Assembly: GCA_003454665.1 (NCBI GenBank)
Contig: DMKB01000125.1
Location: 1 to 6,695 of the forward strand
Direction: 5' to 3'
Source: Nitrospiraceae bacterium
Lineage (GTDB): Bacteria > Nitrospirota > UBA9217
DNA length: 6,695 nucleotides
Shown: one piece after another, positions 1 to 6,033 of the stretch
How the letters are laid out: each line of letters begins with the position of its first letter
Position numbering within the stretch: position 1 is the stretch's first letter
The notes under the pieces: generated by a model
Database searches by the model: none
What the model was told of the DNA's origin: nothing
The model's input: only the letters and a program-made list of their open reading frames with translations
Translations under genes and position numbers: made by a program

Positions 1-1373
1 CCGCGACGGCCATCCGCATGGCGCCGAGCGGGACCCTTTCCATTGCCGCCTATCTGGAACAGCGCGGTGTTGACGTGGCGGTCCACGATTGCCCGGGGCC
101 TGTCACGCGCATCGGGACCGGCTCAATTCTCTCACGGGTCAACAATGAGAGGCCCGACATGGTCGGATTCACGGCAGTGACGTCGAGCTTCATGGATGCC
201 TATCGCCAGGCAGAGGCGATCAGGCAGGCATCACCGGCCATCAAGATCGTTATCGGCGGTGTGCATGTCTCGGCCCTGCGGGGAAAGATCCTCGAACAGT
301 TTCCCTCCGTCGATTATGTGGTCACCGGCGAGGGCGAGAAGGCCATGGCCGATCTCGCTGCAGGTGTACAGCTCGATACGATCCAGGGACTCGTCTACCG
401 GGAGGGGAATGCGATAAAAGACAACGGTCTCAGGACCGATCTGTGCGACCTTGATGCGCTGCCTTTTCCCGCCTATCATAAACTGGAAGGCTTCCCGAAA
501 CGCTTTGAAGCGGCCTTGTTCAACTACCCAAAAGCGCCGTCCGCCACGATCATCTCGAGCCGCGGCTGCCCCTATCAATGTTCCTACTGTGATCGTTCCG
601 TCTACCGCAGGAGCTTCCGGTTCAATTCCGCAGAGTATCTCTATGAGCACATGGTGTTTCTCAAGGGGAAATTCGGTGTACGGCACATCTTCTTCTATGA
701 CGACCTGTTCACGTTCAATCGCGATCGGATCGAGAAATTCTGCGGCCTCCTGCGGAAAAAACCTCTCAACATGACCTTTAACTGCGCTGTTCGTGTCGGG
801 CACGCTGACGACGCGTTGCTCGCCATGCTGAAGACTTCCGGCTGCTGGATGGTAAGCCTCGGCATCGAGTCAGGCGCACCGGAGATCCTGGCTCGCCACA
901 AGACACGAGTTGACTTCAATGAGATGCAGACCACGGTCCAGCGCATCCAGAGGGCCGGACTCAGGGCCAAGGGCCTCTTTATGATGGGCCTCCCGGGCGA
1001 GACAGAGGAAACCATCAACGTAACAACGGACTTCATCAACGGACTGGACCTCGATGATATGAACATGACAAAGTTCACGCCGTTCCCCGGTTCACCACTT
1101 TATCAGACCATTTACGAAGAGGGAACATTCGAAGAGAAATGGGAATTGATGAATTGCCTGAATTTTGTTTTTGTCCCCAAGGGGATCGAATCGAAAGAGC
1201 GGCTCGATGATCTTTACAAGCAGTTTATTAAACAATTCTACACCGGGAAAAACTGGATCCGAAAGTTCGGCCCTCTGCTGTTCAAATCGCCACACAGTGC
1301 CTTCCGGCTCATAAAAAACCTGCCCGCATTCATCAGCATTAAAAATGATTTCGAGCCAACAAGCAAGGGATGA
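1..1373 (+). CDS. B12-binding domain radical SAM protein, 5' end missing
   Basis: This is a cytoplasmic cobalamin-type radical SAM enzyme (COG1032 style) that would cleave S-adenosylmethionine reductively at a [4Fe-4S] cluster. The reading frame is open from base 3 to the TGA at 1371-1373. The ATG at 18 is probably internal: the residues after it (GTLSIAAYLEQ) match the family's usual PLGLLYLAAYLE stretch, which normally follows 20-40 residues containing a first beta strand. Counting from that ATG, a Rossmann-like B12-binding domain spans about 1-120, with GGVHVSAL at 80-87 and VVTGEGE at 101-107. The cluster motif CxxxCxxC is C184, C188 and C191. Further radical SAM barrel signatures are FFYDDLF (225-231), GIESG (282-286), MGLPGET (323-329) and TPFPGSPLY (354-362). 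I see no DxHxxG cobalamin ligand motif, which is common in this class. The C-terminus is basic and family-specific. The fold is confident. The substrate is unknown: methylase, cyclase and other COG1032 roles all remain possible. Confidence 0.93.
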   Translation, partial: ATAIRMAPSGTLSIAAYLEQRGVDVAVHDCPGPVTRIGTGSILSRVNNERPDMVGFTAVTSSFMDAYRQAEAIRQASPAIKIVIGGVHVSALRGKILEQFPSVDYVVTGEGEKAMADLAAGVQLDTIQGLVYREGNAIKDNGLRTDLCDLDALPFPAYHKLEGFPKRFEAALFNYPKAPSATIISSRGCPYQCSYCDRSVYRRSFRFNSAEYLYEHMVFLKGKFGVRHIFFYDDLFTFNRDRIEKFCGLLRKKPLNMTFNCAVRVGHADDALLAMLKTSGCWMVSLGIESGAPEILARHKTRVDFNEMQTTVQRIQRAGLRAKGLFMMGLPGETEETINVTTDFINGLDLDDMNMTKFTPFPGSPLYQTIYEEGTFEEKWELMNCLNFVFVPKGIESKERLDDLYKQFIKQFYTGKNWIRKFGPLLFKSPHSAFRLIKNLPAFISIKNDFEPTSKG

Positions 1374-1490
1374 TGGTTTCAGCTCTTCGTTTTTGGAGTT
1401 GGCCCCCTCCTTGTGAAGACGAGCCATGATCATCGGGACGCAGGAACGACAAATCACAGCTCGAAGGGGTCCCGGCGCGCTCCAATTCTC

Positions 1491-1520
1491 TTATCCCTTC
1501 CCCTCAGATTGTGCTACAAT
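1491..1520 (+). promoter_or_regulatory. possible extended -10 promoter for the second radical SAM gene
   Basis: TGCTACAAT at 1512-1520 matches the extended -10 form TGnTATAAT with one mismatch. A poor -35 candidate, TTATCC (1491-1496), lies 18 bp upstream. The predicted transcription start is near 1527, giving a leader of about 120 nt before the ATG at 1650. No convincing intrinsic terminator separates it from the preceding gene, so read-through from upstream is also possible. Confidence 0.4.
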
Positions 1521-1580
1521 GAATTAATTCTTTCTTTTTCAGGACACAAGGTGTAGCATTCATTCCAGTTTCGCATCTTC

Positions 1581-1622
1581 AGGTGCTATGGCTCATCAGG
1601 AATACCATCCGTAGCACTTTTC
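1581..1622 (+). promoter_or_regulatory. leader stem-loop with short T run, possible attenuator
   Basis: The arm AGGTGCTATGG (1581-1591) can pair with CCATCCGTAGCACTT (1605-1619). The outer stem is 8 bp with one G-U pair; then come a 4-nt bulge (TCCG), a 3-bp inner stem (TGG/CCA) and a 13-nt loop. The 3' arm runs into TTTT (1618-1621). The structure ends about 28 nt before the start codon of the DUF4070 radical SAM gene. The element TGCTA (1584-1588) could instead pair with an upstream TAGCA (1554-1558), which would give mutually exclusive folds. The T run is short and the stem imperfect, so this is a candidate rather than a firm terminator. Confidence 0.3.
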
Positions 1623-1649
1623 TATCACGCTGCCGCGACAGGAGATCCC

Positions 1650-3143
1650 ATGAACATACTTCTCGTGTATCCAACATATCCCGACACCTTCTGGAGCTTC
1701 AAATATGCCCTGAAATTCATCTCGAAAAAGGCCAGTTTGCCTCCCCTGGGTCTCCTGACCGTTTCCGCCATGCTCCCGGCGGCATGGAAGAGAAAGCTCA
1801 TCGACATGAATGTGGAGAAGCTGAAGGACAAGGATATCCTCTGGGCTGACTATGTGTTTATCAGCGGAATGTCGATCCAGAAAGAATCAGCGAAAAGTGT
1901 GATCAGCAGGTGCGCGTCTCTCGGCGTCCCGGTTATTGCCGGCGGACCCATGTTCACGGCCGGCCACGAGGAGTTCGAGGAGGTAGCATACTTCGTGCTG
2001 AACGAGGCTGAAATTACCTTGCCGCAATTTCTGGATGATCTCGAGAAGGGACAGCCGAAGCGCGTATATACCACCGATCTCTGGGCGGATATCACGAAGA
2101 CGCCGGTCCCTGACTGGGATCTGCTCAAAATGAACAAATATGCCTCCATGAACATCCAGTACTCCCGGGGATGCCCCTTTGACTGTGAATTCTGCAACAT
2201 CACTGTGCTGTACGGCCGCAGACCGCGCACAAAGGACAAGGAACAACTCCTGGCTGAACTGGAGAGCCTCCACGCTCGCGGATGGAAAGGCGGCATATTT
2301 CTGGTGGACGACAACTTTATCGGGAACAAGGCGAAATTAAAGAACGAAACCCTGCCCGCTGTCACGGAGTGGATGAAGAGCAGAAAATATCCTTTCCCCC
2401 TCTTTAGCGAAGTTTCCATCAACCTGGCAGACGATGAGGAGTTGATGAGCATGATGGCCCGTGCGGGATTTGATACGGTTTTTGTCGGCATTGAGTCTCC
2501 CCATGAGGAAAGCCTGGTGGAATGCAGCAAGTTTCAGAACAAGAACCGCGATCTGACAGCGTGCGTGCAGAAGATCCAGCAGTTCGGCATGGAGGTCCAG
2601 GGAGGATTCATCGTCGGTTTTGATAGTGACCCGGCGTCCATATTCGACCGGCTCGTGGCATTTATTCAGGAAAGTGGGATTGTGACGGCCATGGTGGGAT
2701 TGCTGAATGCCCCTCCGGGTACGAAGCTCTACCAGCGCATGTTGCAGGAAAACCGCCTGCTGCGCGCGACGACGGGGGATAATACCGACTTCTCGATCAA
2801 CTTCATCCCCAAAATGGATCATGATGCGCTTCTGGAAGGGTACCGGCGGATCGTGAAGACAATTTATTCTCCGAAACAGCATTATGCCCGAATAAAGCAG
2901 TTTCTGAAAAATTACCAGCCTGCTCAGGAACGGGTATTTCATATGCAGTTCAGCCACCTGAAAGCCGCTGTCAAGTCGGTGTACCGGCTCGGCATTTTCG
3001 GGCGCGAGCGCTTTTACTACTGGAGACTTTTTTTCTGGTCGCTCTTCCGCAAACCCCGGCTTCTTCCGCTGGCCATCACGTTGTCGATTTACGGACACCA
3101 CTTTCGCAGGATATTCAGACAGCACGAGCTTTTCCTGCAGTAG
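1650..3143 (+). CDS. B12-binding radical SAM protein with DUF4070-type C-terminus
   Basis: A complete 497-residue cytoplasmic enzyme expected to bind cobalamin, SAM and a [4Fe-4S] cluster. The ATG has AGGAG (1640-1644) 5 nt upstream, and the N-terminus (VYPTYPDTFWSFKYALKF) is in the canonical position for the family. The B12-binding domain covers about 1-140, with LPPLGLLTVSAML (30-42), DMNVEKL (52-58), AGGPMFT (97-103) and FVLNEAE (115-121). The usual cobalamin His ligand motif is absent, as in relatives. The radical SAM domain follows, with C175, C179 and C182 in RGCPFDCEFC and with LVDDNFIGN (218-226) and VGIESP (279-284). The basic C-terminal region ends in AITLSIYGHHFRRIF, typical of DUF4070 proteins. 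From memory, that wider family includes the hopanoid C-2 and C-3 methylases and bacteriochlorophyll methylases; most members are uncharacterised. A methyl transfer to an unreactive carbon is the best inference, but the substrate is unknown. It is not a close duplicate of the preceding gene: N-terminus, motif spacing and C-terminus differ. Confidence 0.95.
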   Translation: MNILLVYPTYPDTFWSFKYALKFISKKASLPPLGLLTVSAMLPAAWKRKLIDMNVEKLKDKDILWADYVFISGMSIQKESAKSVISRCASLGVPVIAGGPMFTAGHEEFEEVAYFVLNEAEITLPQFLDDLEKGQPKRVYTTDLWADITKTPVPDWDLLKMNKYASMNIQYSRGCPFDCEFCNITVLYGRRPRTKDKEQLLAELESLHARGWKGGIFLVDDNFIGNKAKLKNETLPAVTEWMKSRKYPFPLFSEVSINLADDEELMSMMARAGFDTVFVGIESPHEESLVECSKFQNKNRDLTACVQKIQQFGMEVQGGFIVGFDSDPASIFDRLVAFIQESGIVTAMVGLLNAPPGTKLYQRMLQENRLLRATTGDNTDFSINFIPKMDHDALLEGYRRIVKTIYSPKQHYARIKQFLKNYQPAQERVFHMQFSHLKAAVKSVYRLGIFGRERFYYWRLFFWSLFRKPRLLPLAITLSIYGHHFRRIFRQHELFLQ

Positions 3144-3170
3144 AAAAACCCGATGGAGCGAATTCCGTCA

Positions 3171-3188
3171 ATCCGTAGCACTATGGAT
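3171..3188 (+). repeat. hairpin after the DUF4070 radical SAM gene
   Basis: ATCCGTA (3171-3177) pairs with TATGGAT (3182-3188), seven pairs including one G-U, around the loop GCAC. It starts 28 nt after the stop codon. No T run follows, so it may act as a 3'-end stabiliser or a repeat remnant rather than a terminator. Its first 12 nt (ATCCGTAGCACT) also occur at 1607-1618, inside the leader stem-loop before the same gene. Confidence 0.4.
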
Positions 3189-3216
3189 AATGCATGAGGG
3201 AACGTTCGGGACAGAT

Positions 3217-3378
3217 AACGTGTTGCTCGTGATAGTGAAAAACTGGCTCTTATAAACACCGCTATTTTTTTCTCACGGCGGTAATGGTACGACCCCTGAC
3301 CCTGTCTATTGTTTTTGCCTCCGGTGTTCCCCCTGGTAAGCGTCCGTGGTAACCACCGTGTGTTCCCAACGTGTTGCT
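3217..3378. repeat. 11-bp direct repeat bracketing a 140-bp segment
   Basis: AACGTGTTGCT occurs at 3217-3227 and again at 3368-3378. The enclosed 140 bp (3228-3367) contain GTACGACCCCTGACCCTG (3287-3304) and the short palindrome GTGGTAACCAC (3346-3356). The layout resembles a target-site duplication around a small inserted element, but I find no terminal inverted repeats and no transposase, so mobility is only a guess. Confidence 0.3.
3232..3271 (+). terminator. weak intrinsic-terminator-like structure
   Basis: ATAGTG (3232-3237) can pair with CGCTAT (3260-3265), with one G-U pair, and is followed directly by six further T residues (3266-3271). The 22-nt loop and short A/T-containing stem make it weak. 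An alternative fold, ACCGC (3258-3262) with GCGGT (3278-3282), would put the T run in its loop and compete with it. It lies about 90 nt after the DUF4070 gene, where transcription would be expected to end before the kinase's own promoter. Confidence 0.25.
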
Positions 3379-3466
3379 GAACGTTGCGAGCACGACGCTC
3401 TCTTTTCCTGGCGAGTCACCATTCCTTCCTGCTGGACGAGTGGCAGCTTGTGATGCCTCTTTTCTT

Positions 3467-3495
3467 TTGACACGATCACTCATATCTTTTATAGT
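3467..3495 (+). promoter_or_regulatory. sigma-70 promoter of the hybrid histidine kinase gene
   Basis: A perfect -35 hexamer TTGACA (3467-3472) is separated by exactly 17 bp from TATAGT (3490-3495), which matches five of six -10 positions. The expected transcription start is near 3502, giving a leader of about 30 nt before the ATG at 3534. This is the strongest promoter match in the window and implies that the kinase is transcribed separately from the radical SAM genes. Confidence 0.7.
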
Positions 3496-3533
3496 ATGTA
3501 CGGTGGACTAAGAGCACGGTTCGGCAGAGACGC

Positions 3534-5786
3534 ATGAAGAGAATTATCGAAATCATTCGTAAAAGCATGATGGCGCCACAAGGTGCTTCCCCGGGGAACG
3601 CCGCGGCTTCGATCGATGCTCCCCATGTGCAGGAGAGAATCCGAAAGACGATTATCGTCTCTTCGGCATTCGGGATCCTCGCGATCGGATTGATTGTCGC
3701 GCTTGTCAGCATTCTTCCCTTATACGCTCGCCTCAAAAAGGAACAGGAAAATAATTTGCAGCATGCCTGCAAGGTCAGAACCATGGCGGTTGAGGAATAC
3801 CTGTCCCGCGCTAAAGACATTGCATTGCAAATAACGAGCCGGACCCAGATTCGGAAAAAGTTGGAAAGCTTTAACCGGGGTGAAATAGTATTCAGTGAGC
3901 TGGTTGCCTTTTCCGGGCCAAAGCTTGCCGACGCAATGAAACTGTCGGACGAGGTCGTAGGGATCAGCAGGCTGAGCCACACCGGATCGCCTCTGGTCGA
4001 AGTAGGGCTGCCGCCTCCCGCGCGCCATCCGTTGCCGATACCTCCCCGGGGCAGCAGGGAGGTGGTTATCCACGGCCCCTGTCTCCTGAACACGAAATAC
4101 TACTTTCTTGTGGGGGCCCATATTTTCGGCGCCGGGAACGAGCCGGTGGGCACGGATGTTGTGCTGTTCAAGATCGACCGGCTGCAGCATATCGTGGAAG
4201 ACTATACCGGCCTGGGCGAAACAGGGGAGACCCTGCTGGGTCAACCCAGCAAGGACCATATTCACCTGTTCACTCCGACGCGAACGCACAAGGATTACGA
4301 CATTGATACCATACCGATAAACACTCCTGTGGGCGCGGCGATAGCGAAATCAATTCAACAACTAACGGGCATCACCATTGCAAGGGAACCGGACGGAAAT
4401 CGGGTCATTCTGGCATATGGCCCCATGCGAAATGCGAATTGGGGTATTGCCGTCAAGATGAACACAAGTGAACTCTACTCGCCCGTCAACCGCCAGATCA
4501 TCCTGATCGCCGTTGTCCTGATCGCCCTAATCCTTCTCGGGACACTCGGCATTGTATTGCTCATGCGGCCGCTCACGAGCGCCTTACAACGGGAGTGTAG
4601 CGGGCGGAGATGCGCAGAGGAAGAAAAACAAAAGCTCGAGTCCCAGCTGCTTCAGTCCCAGAAGCTGGAGTCCGTCGGTAAACTGGCAGGTGGTGTCGCC
4701 CATGATTTCAATAATCTTCTGTCTGCTATCATCGGCTACAGTGAAATGGCTTTGAAGGAACTGCCCGAGAACCACCCCGTGAAACAGCAGATCCAGACCA
4801 TCGAGGAGGCGGGCAGAAAGGGCGCCACGCTTGTGCGGCAGCTTCTTGCATTCAGCCGCAAGCAGGTTTTGAGGATGTCCGTCGTCGATGTGAACGATAT
4901 TATCAGAAACCTGGCCAAGATGCTCACCGTGATGATCGGCGAAGATGTATCTCTGGTACTCAAGACCGCACCATCAGTCAAACGGGTCATGGCGGATCCC
5001 GGTCAGATTGAGCAAATCCTGATGAATCTGGCCGTTAACTCCCGGGATGCCATGCCGGGTGGCGGGCAATTGATCATTGAGACGGCTGAGGTAAACCTGG
5101 ATAAGGATTATGCAGAGCGACATGAAGGGGTGAAACCGGGCCAGTACCTACTGCTTGCGGTTACGGATACCGGAGAGGGAATAGAGAGGGCAGTGCAGGA
5201 GAAAATTTTCGATCCTTTCTTCACTACCAAGGAACTGGGGAAGGGTACCGGTCTTGGACTGGCGACGGTATACGGCATCGTGAAGCAGCATAATGGACAC
5301 ATCTGGTTTTGCAGCGAACCGGGCGGAGGAACGACATTCAATATCTATCTTCCCGTGGTTTATGGTGAAGCAATCAAGGCGGGAGAAGAGGAAACCACCG
5401 GAACGACACGGGGAACAGAGACCATATTGGTCGTGGACGATAATGCCGGCATTCGGAAGCTCGTAGCGCACATGCTTGAGCCGCTGGGGTACCGGATTCT
5501 GGAGGCCTCAGGCGGCAGGGACGCTCTCCAGCTCAGTGACTCCTTTGCCCATCCCATCCAGCTTTTGCTGACCGACGTCATTCTGGAGGGAATGAACGGA
5601 AAGGAATTGGCCGTGGAATTTGGAGTCAGACGCCCGGACACGCAGGTTATTTTCATGTCAGGATACACTGACAACGTTATTGCCTCTCGCGGTGTATTGG
5701 AGCGGGGAGTGGTTTTTGTCGAAAAACCACTGACGCAGAACGTACTCGTGAGTGCGATACGGAAGATCATGGATGCACGGCGGTAA
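3534..5786 (+). CDS. membrane-bound hybrid sensor histidine kinase with C-terminal receiver
   Basis: A complete 750-residue inner-membrane kinase. A cytoplasmic lead of about 37 residues precedes TM1 (about 38-63). A periplasmic region of about 255 residues, probably Cache-like (GLGETGETLLG near 226-236), follows, then TM2 (about 322-344). I see no clear HAMP domain: only about 35 residues, including the coiled-coil-like EEEKQKLESQLLQSQKLES, link TM2 to the HisKA helix. The phosphoacceptor is H390 in GGVAHDFNNLL. The HATPase shows the N box (N502 in NLAVNSRDAM), G1 (DTGEGI, 545-550), F box (FDPFFTTK, 559-566) and G2 (GKGTGLGL, 569-576). The receiver (about 629-748) has acidic D635/D636, phosphoacceptor D681, S709 and K731, so both halves look active. 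It has no DNA-binding or enzymatic output and must pass phosphate to a partner outside the window. The ribosome binding site is weak (AGAGA, 3526-3530); ATGs at 3567 and 3570 are alternative starts that would shorten the lead. The ligand is unknown. Confidence 0.96.
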   Translation: MKRIIEIIRKSMMAPQGASPGNAAASIDAPHVQERIRKTIIVSSAFGILAIGLIVALVSILPLYARLKKEQENNLQHACKVRTMAVEEYLSRAKDIALQITSRTQIRKKLESFNRGEIVFSELVAFSGPKLADAMKLSDEVVGISRLSHTGSPLVEVGLPPPARHPLPIPPRGSREVVIHGPCLLNTKYYFLVGAHIFGAGNEPVGTDVVLFKIDRLQHIVEDYTGLGETGETLLGQPSKDHIHLFTPTRTHKDYDIDTIPINTPVGAAIAKSIQQLTGITIAREPDGNRVILAYGPMRNANWGIAVKMNTSELYSPVNRQIILIAVVLIALILLGTLGIVLLMRPLTSALQRECSGRRCAEEEKQKLESQLLQSQKLESVGKLAGGVAHDFNNLLSAIIGYSEMALKELPENHPVKQQIQTIEEAGRKGATLVRQLLAFSRKQVLRMSVVDVNDIIRNLAKMLTVMIGEDVSLVLKTAPSVKRVMADPGQIEQILMNLAVNSRDAMPGGGQLIIETAEVNLDKDYAERHEGVKPGQYLLLAVTDTGEGIERAVQEKIFDPFFTTKELGKGTGLGLATVYGIVKQHNGHIWFCSEPGGGTTFNIYLPVVYGEAIKAGEEETTGTTRGTETILVVDDNAGIRKLVAHMLEPLGYRILEASGGRDALQLSDSFAHPIQLLLTDVILEGMNGKELAVEFGVRRPDTQVIFMSGYTDNVIASRGVLERGVVFVEKPLTQNVLVSAIRKIMDARR

Positions 5787-5941
5787 ACAGAGTGCCGGCC
5801 GGGGAAAAAAGCCGCAAGCGCTGCGCCGCTGACGCACGGATTATCAGCCCCACCCGAGCATTCCCTGCCTCTGCATGCTTTCTGAAAAAGGTCACGTTTC
5901 TCCGGGAGATCACCTAACGCGCTGATAAATAAGGGAACTGG

Positions 5942-5960
5942 TCCGGCCTTGTTCGCCGGA
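5942..5960 (+). repeat. short GC-rich hairpin in the gap after the kinase gene
   Basis: TCCGGC (5942-5947) pairs with GCCGGA (5955-5960) around a 7-nt loop; a flanking G-U pair can extend it. No T run follows, so it is not an intrinsic terminator. It lies directly upstream of the GGAGG at 5965-5969. The rest of this 247-bp gap (5787-6033) holds the imperfect promoter described below and no supported gene or clear terminator. Confidence 0.35.
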
Positions 5961-5975
5961 TATCGGAGGAAATGC

Positions 5976-6005
5976 TTGCCGAGTTGCGAAAATGTATGAT
6001 ATAGT
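5976..6005 (+). promoter_or_regulatory. possible weak promoter for the membrane sensor gene
   Basis: TTGCCG (5976-5981), a 4-of-6 match to the -35 hexamer, is followed after 18 bp by TATAGT (6000-6005), the same -10 sequence seen before the kinase gene. The predicted start is near 6012, about 22 nt before the ATG at 6034. TATGAT (5995-6000) is an overlapping -10 alternative without a good -35. Confidence 0.35.
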
Positions 6006-6033
6006 GGGGATACCGGTCTACAGGGGAGTGGGG

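Larger units (their letters stand above)
3144..3533. other. 390-bp intergenic region without a supported gene
   Basis: This gap holds a hairpin just after the radical SAM stop, a weak terminator-like structure, an 11-bp direct repeat around a 140-bp segment, a REP-like motif and the promoter of the kinase gene, each listed separately. The minus strand carries a 73-codon open frame (3262-3483) starting MSDRVKRK and ending TAVRKK. It has no good ribosome binding site, ends inside the repeat-like segment and resembles no family I know, so I do not call it a gene. I see no riboswitch signature; the cobalamin riboswitch box is not found. Confidence 0.6.

Noticed and set aside
231..803. Minus-strand open frame of 190 codons opposite the first radical SAM gene
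   Set aside because: It lies wholly inside a gene with clear motifs on the + strand; its product shows no recognisable domain and there is no supporting ribosome binding site.
1374..1480. Intrinsic terminator for the first radical SAM gene
   Set aside because: I found no GC-rich stem followed by a T run here; the T5 at 1391-1395 has no hairpin before it.
2337..3125. Minus-strand open frame of 262 codons opposite the DUF4070 radical SAM gene
   Set aside because: It is antisense to a confidently identified coding region, and its peptide is Arg/His-rich without a recognisable fold, as expected of a shadow frame.
3441..3456. TGGCAGCTTGTGATGC as a sigma-54 -24/-12 promoter
   Set aside because: The GG-to-GC spacing is one base too long for the strict sigma-54 arrangement, and a near-consensus sigma-70 promoter lies just downstream.
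3476..4289. Overlapping minus-strand open frames opposite the kinase N-terminal half
   Set aside because: They cover the TM1 and periplasmic sensor coding region of the kinase and look like composition-driven shadows.
3274..5786. Shared 11-mer CACGGCGGTAA at 3274-3284 and at the kinase gene's stop (5776-5786)
   Set aside because: One copy is coding sequence, and an 11-mer match between arbitrary places in a 6.7-kb window is expected by chance.
5899..5909. Palindrome TCTCCGGGAGA as an operator
   Set aside because: It is a single short site about 75-100 bp upstream of the weak promoter, with no second copy elsewhere in the gap and no regulator gene in the window to link it to.
5841..5928. Inverted repeat TTATCAGC / GCTGATAA separated by about 70 nt in the last gap
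   Set aside because: An 8-bp inverted repeat within 250 bp is expected about half the time by chance, and the long spacing and absence of a T run argue against a terminator.
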